From DATMBL01 sp050735975 (GTDB lineage Bacteria > Desulfobacterota > Binatia > UBA9968): a stretch of 50,844 nt of DNA. The stretch spans positions 1-50,844 of the forward strand of contig JBOHVS010000387.1 in the NCBI GenBank assembly GCA_050735975.1, in the 5' to 3' direction. Within the stretch, counting starts at the first letter, position 1; each line of letters starts with the position of its first letter. The notes below the pieces were generated by a model. That model had not been told where the DNA came from. It saw only the letters and a program-made list of their open reading frames with translations, and did no database searches. Shown one piece after another: positions 1-8,767 of this stretch. The position numbers and the translations under genes were made by a program.

Positions 1-479
1 TCCAGCCAGGCAGCCATGGGAGCAAACGCGCCTTTGCTTTGCACAACCTGCAAACGGCCGCCGGGCGTAGCTTAACGGCACGAAATCTCACCGGCATCAG
101 CGGCGCCGGCTCCTACTTTGGCTCCGAGTGGAAGAAAAGTTCCATTTCCGAAGGATCATCGATGAGTTCCGTGAGCAATGTCTTCACTTCATCGAGCGGC
201 GCCAATCTCTGCAAGCGGTACAAAAACGGCGGACTCACCAGCGAGCCTCTGTGGCCCTGGCCGATGAATCAGAGAATCATTAACGCCATGGCGGAATCCG
301 GCAGGGCTGCCGTAGACGTCACTAAAACCGTCGAAAGCATGCTCGGACCGATCCCATCCGCATGTAAGGGGTCGGGCGGTGGCTCCTCGACCGGTTCCCC
401 TTCCACGACTCCGAGTGGTCCGCCCACTCCAACCGTCAGCCTTCCTACGGCTCCCGCGAGTCTGCAGGTAACTCCCTGA
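1..479 (+). CDS. C-terminal part of a secreted protein, cut by the left edge
   Basis: The frame is open from base 3 of the window with no start needed, so this is the 3' end of a longer gene, about 159 visible codons. The body contains a tail motif (TSEPLWPWPMNQRI, bases about 235-275, then VDVTKTVESMLGPIP) that I associate with the C-termini of large secreted, often parallel beta-helix, proteins. After it comes a Ser/Gly/Thr/Pro-rich linker (residues about 122-150) and a short PTAPASLQVTP end typical of a region before a fibronectin-type domain. It runs convergently into the glycosyltransferase on the other strand, and the two coding ends overlap by 35 bases. Function is not known; a surface or polysaccharide-associated role is only suggested by its neighbours. 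A competing minus-strand frame here looks like a shadow. Confidence 0.6.
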   Translation, partial: QPGSHGSKRAFALHNLQTAAGRSLTARNLTGISGAGSYFGSEWKKSSISEGSSMSSVSNVFTSSSGANLCKRYKNGGLTSEPLWPWPMNQRIINAMAESGRAAVDVTKTVESMLGPIPSACKGSGGGSSTGSPSTTPSGPPTPTVSLPTAPASLQVTP

Positions 480-1671
480 CGGAAGACAGCTCGGTCGCCG
501 GGACTCTTCGACTCGAATGCCAGCGAAGAGTCCCGCGCGAGATTTGCCCGCAGATACCCTCGTAAAAGGCAACCAGACCATCGATCTGGCTTTCGTTATT
601 CCATCGCTTCGCGACCATCTCCCGCCCCGCGCGTCCCATCCTCTGCCTTTCGTCCGCGTGCAGCAGCAGGTAGTGGATTCTATCGGCAAGCTCGCGCGCG
701 CTTGCCGGCGAGAAGAGACAACCGTTTTCACCCGCCTTAAGAAATTGTCGCACCGGCGGCAGATCGCTTGCCAGCACCGGCACGCCACAGGCCCAGTACT
801 CAAACAGCTTGCTTGGAATGTTCTTCATGAATTTTGGCATAGCTTGAAGCAGTACCAACCCGATGCTTCCTGCTCGGATCCAGGCGGGGACTTGGGCGTG
901 CGGGATGCGCCCGTAAAACTCAATTTGACGAACTAATTCCTGGCGCTGAATCGCCTCGCGAATCGCCCCAAGCCCCTTCTCCCCATCGGTGTATCCGGCC
1001 AGCCGGACAGTCGGTTCGATTCCCTCGCGCGCGAGTATCCGCAACGCGTTGAAGAGCACGAAAATGCCGGAACGCTCGCTCATACCGCCAAGATACACGA
1101 GATCGGCTCTTGGCCGAGTGGCACCGGCCGTTTCCCGCTCGTACAACGAGAGGCTCGGAAAGTTGTAATACAGTAACGTTTTTGCCGGCGCCGATCTTTT
1201 AAAATCGTTTTCGACTCCGGGATCGGCCACGACGATGCCGTCGAGAAACCTTCCCGCTAAGCCGTTGCCGATGCGGGCGCCGGCGGCAGCTATTGGTCTG
1301 AGCCACTTCGGCAGCCAGTATTTATCCAGCATCATGCTGGGGTAATCTTCGTGAACATCGTAAACGATGGCCTTGGAAGGCTTGATCGCCTTCAATGTCA
1401 AAGCCATCGGTATCAGCTCCGGGTCATGGAAATGATACAGATCGGCATCTTCGGCAAGCGCGGCTTTTAGAGCGATCGCCACCCGTTGGGCGCGCGCTGC
1501 CTTTCCCAAGCGGAAGTTACAGGCTGATGGCCGGAGAAAGGACTCCTCCGGAAATGTCTCCGGAGCGATCAACGCCACCTGGATCTTTTTTTCAGCCAGA
1601 CCTCGGCACATTCGGTAAAAAATACGCGGATCCTTAGCGGGATGAACGGTCGTTATGTGACAGATATCCAT
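445..1671 (-). CDS. GT4-family glycosyltransferase
   Basis: A protein of about 408 residues with the GT-B fold pattern. The N-terminus MDICHITTVHPAKDPRI is a typical first beta strand and loop of retaining glycosyltransferases. The C-terminal half has the nucleotide-sugar binding segment KLFEYWACGVPVLASD (around residues 285-300). It should transfer a sugar from a nucleotide donor onto a growing exopolysaccharide on the cytoplasmic side. I chose the ATG at 1671 rather than an upstream one at 1710, because the longer form would add residues that do not fit the family and would overlap the preceding gene. It is the last gene of the minus-strand polysaccharide operon, 22 bases after the CapK-like gene. 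Donor and linkage cannot be told. Confidence 0.85.
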   Translation of the reverse strand: MDICHITTVHPAKDPRIFYRMCRGLAEKKIQVALIAPETFPEESFLRPSACNFRLGKAARAQRVAIALKAALAEDADLYHFHDPELIPMALTLKAIKPSKAIVYDVHEDYPSMMLDKYWLPKWLRPIAAAGARIGNGLAGRFLDGIVVADPGVENDFKRSAPAKTLLYYNFPSLSLYERETAGATRPRADLVYLGGMSERSGIFVLFNALRILAREGIEPTVRLAGYTDGEKGLGAIREAIQRQELVRQIEFYGRIPHAQVPAWIRAGSIGLVLLQAMPKFMKNIPSKLFEYWACGVPVLASDLPPVRQFLKAGENGCLFSPASARELADRIHYLLLHADERQRMGRAGREMVAKRWNNESQIDGLVAFYEGICGQISRGTLRWHSSRRVPATELSSVRELPADSREP

Positions 1672-1693
1672 AGTTTCGGAAAACGGCGGCTTT

Positions 1694-3142
1694 TCAGGCT
1701 GCCCTCTCAAGGATGCTTTCCGGGCGCCGGATCAACTCTTCGTACACCCCGCGCATCTCCGGTCTGTCCATCAGCCGAATCACCAGCTTGGTCTTACCCT
1801 GCAGAGTTCTCGGAATTTCCCCGACCTCGACAATCTCAACCTGGAAGTTGCCGAGTCTTTCTAAAATGTCGTCGCGCACGGCCACTGCGTCCGGGCGCCT
1901 GTAGCCTGCGCCGGGCCTGACGAGGAGGTAAGCATGACCTGGACGGTCTTGTACGATCTGCGCTGAGTGAATTACCGGACTCCGTTTAAAAGCGGCGAGC
2001 CGTCCAACCTTTCTGCCGTCCGTCGTCAGCATATAGTCGTCCACCCGGCCTTCCAGATGGGTAATACCCGGCTGTGGATTCCCGCATGCGCAGCCCTGCT
2101 TCTCGGCCCATGCCGCAAAATCCCCCAGCCGGTATCGCACGAGCGGCATAACCTCGTTGAGCAGGCCGGTAGCGACGATTTCACCAACTTCGCCCGGGGC
2201 ACAACGTGAGCCGTCCTCGCGCAGGATTTCCCAGATTCCCGCGGCCGGAATCACATGCAAGCGTCCCTGAGGACACTCCATCGCCATACAAACCGCCTCG
2301 CACTGCCCATAGCTGTCGTAGCACTTGCAGTCGAAAAATTGTTCTATGCTGCCGCGCATGCCAGGCAACAATGTATCGCCGCTAACGACGGCGGCGCGCA
2401 TAGGGACGGGAGGAATGCCCATTTCCAGCGCACACTGGGCGAGAGCCGCAATCGCCGAGCCGTAACCGGTGATCCACTTCGAGCGATAATCGCCAAGCGC
2501 CTTGACGTAATCGGGCGCCGTTCGCGCCGATACGTGATAACTGGACAAATAGAGTTGCCGCCACCGGTTGTTGTATCGCCAGTAAGGCGGCTCCGTTTGG
2601 CTCCCGTGCACGACCGTCCGGCCGCCCATCATCGCGCGCGGAACTTTTTGCCCCACCTCGACGACTTCTCTTATCGCGACTTCGACCAGCGCCCACCATT
2701 GCGGCAGCATGGATTTGGGCCAATAGATTCGCAGAGCGGTTCCCGTCGTCCCGCTGGTTTGTTCGAGCCACAGCGACTTACGATCGACCCCTTCCGCCAG
2801 AAACTTATCTTCGTTCTGGCGCAAAGACTGTTTATCCAACCGCGGTAGAAGCTGAAGATCGGCGACCGAACGGACCGACTGCCACTCCGAGTTACGCCAG
2901 CTTTGCCGATAGAAAGGGACCCGGGTGGCGGCAAGTTGCACGATTGATCGGAGGCGCTCGTTTTGCCAACCCGCGATCTCTTCCGCTGAACTCGCCTGCA
3001 ATTTCTCGAACTCCCGACGCGACTCTTTGTAGGCGGGACCGTAATAGAGCCGGTCCAGATATCCGGCATAGAGACTGAGAAAAGTCTCTTGGAAAAAGAT
3101 TGGCAGGCGCCAGTACAGCGCCATTTTCCAATCGTGAATCAT
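1694..3142 (-). CDS. CapK-like adenylate-forming enzyme (phenylacetate-CoA ligase family)
   Basis: A 482-residue protein of the CapK/PaaK-like group of adenylate-forming enzymes found in capsule clusters. The ATP-binding loop LEQTSGTTGTALRIYW lies around residues 127-142 and an aspartate- and glutamate-bearing motif SYGQCEAV around 275-283. The C-terminal part resembles the small lid domain of PaaK proteins. In polysaccharide loci these proteins are thought to activate an acid for attachment to sugars, but the substrate is rarely known. Its start overlaps the end of the deacetylase gene by four bases (ATGA), so the two are probably translationally coupled. It is unlikely to work in phenylacetate catabolism, because no paa gene is near. 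Confidence 0.85.
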   Translation of the reverse strand: MIHDWKMALYWRLPIFFQETFLSLYAGYLDRLYYGPAYKESRREFEKLQASSAEEIAGWQNERLRSIVQLAATRVPFYRQSWRNSEWQSVRSVADLQLLPRLDKQSLRQNEDKFLAEGVDRKSLWLEQTSGTTGTALRIYWPKSMLPQWWALVEVAIREVVEVGQKVPRAMMGGRTVVHGSQTEPPYWRYNNRWRQLYLSSYHVSARTAPDYVKALGDYRSKWITGYGSAIAALAQCALEMGIPPVPMRAAVVSGDTLLPGMRGSIEQFFDCKCYDSYGQCEAVCMAMECPQGRLHVIPAAGIWEILREDGSRCAPGEVGEIVATGLLNEVMPLVRYRLGDFAAWAEKQGCACGNPQPGITHLEGRVDDYMLTTDGRKVGRLAAFKRSPVIHSAQIVQDRPGHAYLLVRPGAGYRRPDAVAVRDDILERLGNFQVEIVEVGEIPRTLQGKTKLVIRLMDRPEMRGVYEELIRRPESILERAA

Positions 3143-4026
3143 GCCGCCACCCCGTGCCGGCCAAAGGAGCGGTTTTGGCGTAAAGCTTCAAATCCGACTG
3201 GTCGGACGCCGATTTGCTGCAGCCGATCGCGCAAGCGCGGGTTCCGAAAAAGCTCATAGTCCCGAATGCGCGATTGCGTAAGGCTGCCAAAAAGAGCGGC
3301 CTCGACTCTAGTTGCCGGATGAATCGCCAACTCGAGCGGCCTTTGCACTCGCTCCCAGCCGATTCGATTCAGCGCCTCTTGAAAAGAAGAAGAATCCAAA
3401 CTGCAGCCGGGCGTGTAAATCCGCCCCGCCGGCATGGCTGTCTGTTTGGCTTCCGCCTCATCGGACCATCGCGCAATCACCTCTCCTTTTGCCCAATATA
3501 CTGGATGTCTCATGTGATAACGCAACCACGAGCTCCCTAACGGCACCGTAAATCTCCGATGCGAGCGCATCGCCGGGATTGCCAGCTCTTTGCCCGCGTC
3601 GACGAAGGTATGAAACAGTCCCGGCCAAATGTGGCTGTCCTGATGCGTATTCCAAAAATCCGGATTGGAAGCGACTTCACGGAAACGCATGTACTGCGCG
3701 CGTAATTCCGCCAGGATATCGGTTAAGTTGATTTTTCCGGCAAGCCAGCGCTGCCGAAGCGACCGAAAAAACATCCCGTCAGGGTTAACCAAGCTCGGAA
3801 CTAAGGCGGGGCTCAGAACCGGTCTCCCTTGGGTTAAATTCCAATGAATGCCGACCGAGCAATCGGGGAACTTTGTTCTAAGCTGCGCGGCTTGCGCGTA
3901 CTCCGGCATGTTTGTCATCACGCACGTGGCCCGCGTAACGCCGGCCGCAAGACATTCCTCGATCGCATCGTTGACCGGCGCGCAGAGACCGTAGTCATCC
4001 GCTGTGATAATGAGCTGCTTATTCAT
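3139..4026 (-). CDS. ChbG/HpnK (YdjC)-family carbohydrate deacetylase
   Basis: About 295 residues. The N-terminus reads KQLIITADDYG, with the Asp-Asp pair at about residues 10-11 that binds the metal in YdjC-family deacetylases. Two histidine segments follow, GIHWNLTQG near residue 60 and THQDSHIWP near residue 127, which match the rest of the metal site. The likely role is removal of an acetyl group from an N-acetylated sugar of the exopolysaccharide or its lipid-linked precursor. I take the start at MNKQL (4026) because the family begins there; an in-frame ATG 15 bases upstream is possible. It sits between a glycosyltransferase and the CapK-like gene. Confidence 0.85.
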   Translation of the reverse strand: MNKQLIITADDYGLCAPVNDAIEECLAAGVTRATCVMTNMPEYAQAAQLRTKFPDCSVGIHWNLTQGRPVLSPALVPSLVNPDGMFFRSLRQRWLAGKINLTDILAELRAQYMRFREVASNPDFWNTHQDSHIWPGLFHTFVDAGKELAIPAMRSHRRFTVPLGSSWLRYHMRHPVYWAKGEVIARWSDEAEAKQTAMPAGRIYTPGCSLDSSSFQEALNRIGWERVQRPLELAIHPATRVEAALFGSLTQSRIRDYELFRNPRLRDRLQQIGVRPVGFEALRQNRSFGRHGVAA

Positions 4027-4052
4027 AATCGATCGTGGCAACCAAGCGGGTT

Positions 4053-4094
4053 CAGGTTGCCGGCTTGAGGAGCGGCCCGCCTTTCCTCAACCTG
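4053..4094. repeat. Short inverted repeat related to the AGGTTN intergenic repeat
   Basis: In the 98-base gap between two operon genes, TTGAGG (4065-4070) pairs with CCTCAA (4085-4090), and CAGGTTG (4053-4059) is the reverse complement of CAACCTG (4088-4094). The core words AGGTTG and CCTCAACCT recur in the longer hairpins at 15.3, 21.4 and 27.9 kb. It may be an internal attenuator or a degenerate copy of that repeat. Confidence 0.5.
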
Positions 4095-4124
4095 ATGCCT
4101 AACAGAGGTCCACCGACCTCAAAA

Positions 4125-5414
4125 TTAGCTGAGGCGCGGAGATACCGTGCGGGTATGGCGCTGCAAAGCCGCGCGTCTTCTGTGTTCGTCAACAACAGCG
4201 CTGAGCTTCTGAACGGCTTCAGCCATTTTATCCTGCGCCAGGTAATGACTTAGAACTCTCTTTTTTCCTTTTTCCCCAATCGCCCGGCGCTTTTCTGGCG
4301 ACGTTGCCAACTCGCCTATCGCCTCAGCCAAGCTTTGTATGTTCAACCGGGGCACTACTTTTAGAGCCCCCGTTCCGCCGTCGATCTCCAGGATCGGGGG
4401 GATGGCCGATGCAACGGCTGGAACGCCAACGGCCATCGCCTCGAGCAGGCTGTTGGGCAACCCCTCCCTATGGCTTGGAAAGGCGAATATGTCTGCCGCA
4501 TTCAGATATTCCCAAACTTTCCCGGGCGGGCATTCAGGAAGCACCCGGACAGTTCGGCCCAATCCCGGCTTCTGTGACAGTGTTGAGTTCAACTCGGCGG
4601 AATCATCGAAGCCCGTTTTCGCTCCTACCAACAGACACACGATTCGCGGATAATCCCTGCCTGCGATTGACAGCGCCTCGACCAGTTCAAAAACTCCCTT
4701 GGCTTTCACAATCCTGCCGATATAAAGCACGAGCAGCTGATCATCGCGCAACCCGAGATCCTGTCTAAAACTCAGTCGCGCGTGCTCCGAAATCCGTGGT
4801 GGGCGCTCTATCCCCCTGGGCAGAACCACATGGCGCTCGGCGGCCAGCTGTTCGAGCGCGACCCCGCATAACTCGGCTGCTTTCTGGCGGAGCTCGGCGC
4901 TCTGGTAAAACACCGCCTCGAGATGCTGCAGCGCTCGCCCCACAGCCCGGCCGAAAGACGAACGAGCGGGAAAGCGCACGTCATTTCCCGTCGCCCAGCC
5001 TGCGGCCGGGATGCCGAGGCGGCGCGCCAACCGCCATGCCAAACCGCCCGCCCCAACCAAGTTGAATGAGAGAATTGCATCGTAATGTTTTTCTTGATGC
5101 CGTCCCTCCGCTTTCGCGCCGCAGCAAACATACGCTCCCCGATCCGACCAAAACGCTCCACCGACGAACGGCACTTGCAGGTAAGCCGGACGGTATACGG
5201 CGACGCCCGCATGATCCCCGCGCCCGGCGATTTTTCCGTAAGCTTTCCAACGGGAGTTACAGAGTGCCAGGCCGCGTGGGACATACGGGCGTGGCGCGAG
5301 CACTTCCACATCGTGCCCGAGCTGCTTCAGCGCTTGCACCGACCTTTCGTTGAATGCGCCCGCCGACACATAGCCGGCGTGCGGGTAACTGGAAACTACA
5401 ACCAGCAAATTCAT
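4125..5414 (-). CDS. GT4-family glycosyltransferase
   Basis: About 429 residues, beginning MNLLVVVSSYPHAGYVSAGA, a typical GT-B N-terminus with a glycine-rich acceptor loop. The donor-binding segment in the C-terminal half reads REGLPNSLLEAMAVGVPAVA, carrying the E-x7-E spacing of GT4 retaining enzymes. The frame stays open upstream to 5921, but that extension lies inside the O-antigen ligase-like gene and has no family match, so I reject it. The ATG at 5414 overlaps the upstream stop codon (ATGA), indicating coupling. It should add a sugar to the repeat unit; the sugar is unknown. Confidence 0.88.
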   Translation of the reverse strand: MNLLVVVSSYPHAGYVSAGAFNERSVQALKQLGHDVEVLAPRPYVPRGLALCNSRWKAYGKIAGRGDHAGVAVYRPAYLQVPFVGGAFWSDRGAYVCCGAKAEGRHQEKHYDAILSFNLVGAGGLAWRLARRLGIPAAGWATGNDVRFPARSSFGRAVGRALQHLEAVFYQSAELRQKAAELCGVALEQLAAERHVVLPRGIERPPRISEHARLSFRQDLGLRDDQLLVLYIGRIVKAKGVFELVEALSIAGRDYPRIVCLLVGAKTGFDDSAELNSTLSQKPGLGRTVRVLPECPPGKVWEYLNAADIFAFPSHREGLPNSLLEAMAVGVPAVASAIPPILEIDGGTGALKVVPRLNIQSLAEAIGELATSPEKRRAIGEKGKKRVLSHYLAQDKMAEAVQKLSAVVDEHRRRAALQRHTRTVSPRLS

Positions 5415-6733
5415 TGAGGAGAATTCACGGGGCGACGGATGACGTAGAAACCGGGCTTTCGCTGTCCTGCCGTTCCAGCGGCAACCCCCAAAGCAAGCAC
5501 GAGCCACTGGGGCTTTCTGGTCAGGTAAGTGTGTGTCAGGTTCGCGCTCAACGCGGCTAAGATTAGAGCAAAAGGCAAAATCCCGAGCCTTCCCGATCGC
5601 GCCCTCCACGCGTTGCGGGCGCACAGGTAAAGCCCAATGAGAAAGGGAACGGCACCGACAAGTCCTGCCTCCAGCAGCAGGTGAAAAACAAGATTGTGCG
5701 CGTCTTTGACGCCCCAGATAAGACCCACCCTTCGCCCAAGCTCGGTCCACTGCGCTACCGGTTGCCAGCCCAATAACGGCCGCTCTAGCGCCATACCCAA
5801 TGAAGCTGAAAGTATTTCCCAACGGCTCGCCAGATTGCCTGAGTAAGCTTGCTGAATGCGGGCCAGTGCGGTTTGATTTTGAATCATCAAATAGGCCAAG
5901 GCCGCGCCCACGAAAATGCATAACGCTACCAGCGCGAACTTCCGATGAGATTGCCGGCTAAACAACGCGCAGATCGCAAAGCCGATCGCAAATGCAGCCA
6001 ACCCTGCCCGCGATCCCGTGCGCACAATCATCGCCAGGGGAGGGAGAATCAAGCACATCAGAAAAATCTTTTTACCCGACCAGCGGCCGGACATATCGAG
6101 CGCGAATCCAGCCAGAATGATAGCGGCAAGAGCCAGGCTGTAGGCGAGAAAATTTGGGTTGAACTCCAACGAAGTAACTCGCGCGCCCATACGTGTATCG
6201 ATGACCGTGGAAAATCCGGGAACGTGCAGCAAGGTGCCCAAGGAGGAGGCGACGGCCGCCAAAGCGTAGGCGATGAGCACCCCGCGCGCGAGCGACTCGT
6301 TCCGGAAAAGACTCGAACAAATCCAGAACAGCAGCGCGAGCTGCGCCAGTGTGAGAAAAATCGAAACAAACTGCCCAAAATAGACATGGTTCAGGAAGAA
6401 GCCGTTCGCCAGGTAGACCCCCAGGTACACAAGAAAGCACCACAAAGGAGCCGATATCGGCGGGCACCGGCGTTTCCCCGAAACGGGATTGTAGTGAAAA
6501 AAGTAAGCGCCTAAAAACCCGAGCCCTGCGAGCTTCGCCAAAGAGAATGATGAAGAAGCGAAACCTAAGTCGGCTGCTTCAAAAGGCAATGTCGCTGAAA
6601 ACGCGATCAGCGACCAGCGGACGATTTTTGGAATCTCACGGCGCGCTGGCAGCACCAGCCGTTTGGCCGCGACCGCCCGTGATTGCGGTCTGGCCGCTGG
6701 GGTTTGTCGCCATCCGTCGGCAGTAACCGTCAA
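5411..6733 (-). CDS. O-antigen ligase / Wzy-like polymerase membrane protein
   Basis: About 440 residues with roughly ten to twelve hydrophobic segments, for example around residues 38-55, 65-85, 96-115 and 120-145, and a larger soluble loop between later segments, as in the O-antigen ligase/WaaL/Wzy superfamily. Arg-rich stretches and the loop segment RWEILSASLGMALERPLLGW are typical: the R-W-x-x-W/L and G-x-G/W pattern is common in this family. It probably polymerises or ligates polysaccharide units at the periplasmic face. The chosen start is TTG at 6733, preceded by a GGAGGG-like ribosome binding site; the true start could be slightly downstream. It is coupled to the next glycosyltransferase. 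Confidence 0.8.
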   Translation of the reverse strand: MTVTADGWRQTPAARPQSRAVAAKRLVLPARREIPKIVRWSLIAFSATLPFEAADLGFASSSFSLAKLAGLGFLGAYFFHYNPVSGKRRCPPISAPLWCFLVYLGVYLANGFFLNHVYFGQFVSIFLTLAQLALLFWICSSLFRNESLARGVLIAYALAAVASSLGTLLHVPGFSTVIDTRMGARVTSLEFNPNFLAYSLALAAIILAGFALDMSGRWSGKKIFLMCLILPPLAMIVRTGSRAGLAAFAIGFAICALFSRQSHRKFALVALCIFVGAALAYLMIQNQTALARIQQAYSGNLASRWEILSASLGMALERPLLGWQPVAQWTELGRRVGLIWGVKDAHNLVFHLLLEAGLVGAVPFLIGLYLCARNAWRARSGRLGILPFALILAALSANLTHTYLTRKPQWLVLALGVAAGTAGQRKPGFYVIRRPVNSPQ

Positions 6734-6870
6734 GGCAGCGCTCCCTCCGTGCCGGTGTAGGCGCCCGAAGAGCGCTCAAAGCCCGAGCGCGTGGCACCGG
6801 AACGGCATCTTCTCTGGTTCATCCGTCATTCCACAACGAAAAAGTTACGCCGGCAAACTTGATCAGCGCT

Positions 6871-7782
6871 TCAAAACGAACTTACGACACGATCTTTGAA
6901 GGTTTTGAGCCTTTTAAAATTATCGGTTCCCCACAGGGACAAGAACAGATTGAAGTAAGGACGGACTTCGAAAGGGTAGATCGTGATGGCGCGCAAGAGA
7001 GCCTCCCGCCCTTTGTATAGATTTCCGTTGTAGCAGTGCAAAACTCCCAGCGATAGAAAGAACCGGCTGTAGGATTTCTTGTCGCAGGCGAAAAACTCTG
7101 CGTGTTTTCTCAGCTGCGCCTCTTTGCCGCGAACAATCATCGCATAATTTGCCGAAAGCCGGTTGCCGTGAACAGCGTAAAGCGCGAGAGGCTCCTCGAT
7201 GTAGTCGAATTGATAAGCGCGGGAAAGGCGAATCCACATATCGTAATCGGCGCCCTCATCGATGTCTTCATCAAAAAACCCGACCGAATCGAAGCATTCG
7301 CGGCGCAACAGAACCGTAGACGGAACGCCGATCCAGTTTTTTGTGCTGAGTTCCCGGGACAGGTTTCCGCGCTTCTGCGGCATCACCGTGCCGAGCACCT
7401 TTCCGGTTTCTGCGTCCACCGTCAAATAGCCGCTGTAAACTGCTCCAACCTTCAAACCACTGCGGTTGAGAAAATCGACCTGGCGCTCGAGTTTTTCAGG
7501 CAGCCAGGCGTCATCGTCGTGCAAAAACGCGACGTAATCGCCCGTGGCATGACGAATTCCCGTGTTGGTGCTGGCGGCTTCGCCCCGATTGGTGTCATGC
7601 CGGAAATAGCGGATCCTGGGATCTTGCAACCCCTTAAGAACATGCCGGGTTTCATCCTTCGAAGCGTCGTCCACCACGATTATTTCGAAGTCTTGATGCG
7701 TCTGTTCAAGAACGCTCTTGACGGCTTTCGGTAGAAACGACGCCCGATTATGCGTCGGGATAAGCACGCTTACTTTAGGCAT
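6871..7782 (-). CDS. GT2-family glycosyltransferase (GT-A fold)
   Basis: A 303-residue family 2 glycosyltransferase. IPTHNR (residues 8-13), VVDDASKDET (37-46) and the D-x-D-like FLHDDDAW (87-94) mark the nucleotide-sugar and metal binding site. The C-terminal third has a run of aromatic and basic residues but no clear membrane segment. It is a close relative of the next gene, with the same domain layout and shared segments such as YVAFL and the YxxxLR ends, so the pair looks like a tandem duplication. Its start overlaps the upstream paralogue by 13 bases. A 137-base gap separates it from the ligase-like gene. Confidence 0.88.
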   Translation of the reverse strand: MPKVSVLIPTHNRASFLPKAVKSVLEQTHQDFEIIVVDDASKDETRHVLKGLQDPRIRYFRHDTNRGEAASTNTGIRHATGDYVAFLHDDDAWLPEKLERQVDFLNRSGLKVGAVYSGYLTVDAETGKVLGTVMPQKRGNLSRELSTKNWIGVPSTVLLRRECFDSVGFFDEDIDEGADYDMWIRLSRAYQFDYIEEPLALYAVHGNRLSANYAMIVRGKEAQLRKHAEFFACDKKSYSRFFLSLGVLHCYNGNLYKGREALLRAITIYPFEVRPYFNLFLSLWGTDNFKRLKTFKDRVVSSF

Positions 7783-8723
7783 GATTTACTCAAGTTCTGA
7801 ACCGAATGAGAGTTTCTAAAGCGCTCGAGGAGTTTCGTCTTCACGTTTCGCGCTTTGTCGAATTTGCTCGGTCCAAGCAGGGCAAAACAAGCGTAAAGAT
7901 AGGGCTGGAACCGATAGGGATACAAAACCGCGGCTCTCAAAAATGCCTTTCTTCCGCTTTTTAAGTCGTTGTTCTCGCAGAAACGCACTCCAAATGAGAC
8001 GTAATAGGAGCTGCTTTTTTTCCTGAAAGCCCGAGAGGAGCCGTGCTTCCTTAACATGATCTCCAATCCTTCGGTCAGCGCGTCAAGATTGGTCCATACC
8101 TGGTCGCCATGGACAAAATACTTGAGCAGCGGCTCTGCGATGGATTCAAACTCGAACAGGCGGGCGATTCGAATCCAGAGATCGTAATCCTGAAAACTGG
8201 GAAGTTGTTCATCGAACAAGCCGGCTCTCTCCAAACAGGCCCTTCTTAAAAGAACCGAAGAGGTTCCGCCGATACAGTTTCCCGCCAGCAATGAGCGATA
8301 CAGCTTGCCTGTTTTTCGCGGAATGATTTGACCGCAAAGACTTCCGCTGTTTCGGTTAACGATAAGGTAGCCTGTGTAGACGCCGCCCACTTGCGCCTGA
8401 GCGTGAAGCATGAGATCCATCTGGCGCGCAAGCTTCTCCGGATACCACTCGTCGTCATCGTCCAGAAATGCGACGTATTCGCCACTGGAATGGACAATCC
8501 CGGTGTTGCGAGCGGCGGCTCCTCCCCGCTGTGCGCTATGGCGAATATACCGGAGTCTTTCGTCACGAAAACTTTCTACAATCGCAGGCGTCAAATCGCT
8601 GCCGCCGTCGTCAACGATCAAAAGTTCGAAGTCTTGAAACGTCTGGCACATGACGCTTCGGACGGCGGCGGCTAAAAAATGCGCGCGATTGAACGTGGGG
8701 ATGACAACGCTGACCTGGGGCAT
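7770..8723 (-). CDS. GT2-family glycosyltransferase, tandem paralogue
   Basis: A 317-residue family 2 glycosyltransferase. IPTFNR (8-13), IVDDGGSD (36-43) and FLDDDDEW (87-94) form the GT-A donor site. It aligns end to end with the neighbouring 303-residue enzyme, including conserved stretches such as RNTGI and YVAFL, so one probably arose by duplication of the other. The two may add successive sugars. The coding end overlaps the start of the downstream paralogue. Sugar specificity cannot be told from sequence. Confidence 0.88.
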   Translation of the reverse strand: MPQVSVVIPTFNRAHFLAAAVRSVMCQTFQDFELLIVDDGGSDLTPAIVESFRDERLRYIRHSAQRGGAAARNTGIVHSSGEYVAFLDDDDEWYPEKLARQMDLMLHAQAQVGGVYTGYLIVNRNSGSLCGQIIPRKTGKLYRSLLAGNCIGGTSSVLLRRACLERAGLFDEQLPSFQDYDLWIRIARLFEFESIAEPLLKYFVHGDQVWTNLDALTEGLEIMLRKHGSSRAFRKKSSSYYVSFGVRFCENNDLKSGRKAFLRAAVLYPYRFQPYLYACFALLGPSKFDKARNVKTKLLERFRNSHSVQNLSKSCLK

Positions 8724-8767
8724 AAAAGAGTCTTGACGGCGAAAAAGGGTTTTGAGTTGTCGAGCGA

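Noticed and set aside
189..803. Minus-strand open frame of about 204 codons near the left edge
   Set aside because: It lies inside the glycosyltransferase in another frame, is Arg- and Ser-rich and has no recognisable motif; the plus-strand frame has the meaningful sequence.
5415..5921. N-terminal extension of the glycosyltransferase at 4125-5414
   Set aside because: It overlaps the O-antigen ligase-like gene out of frame and has Arg/Ser-rich shadow composition; the family start and an ATGA overlap are at 5414.
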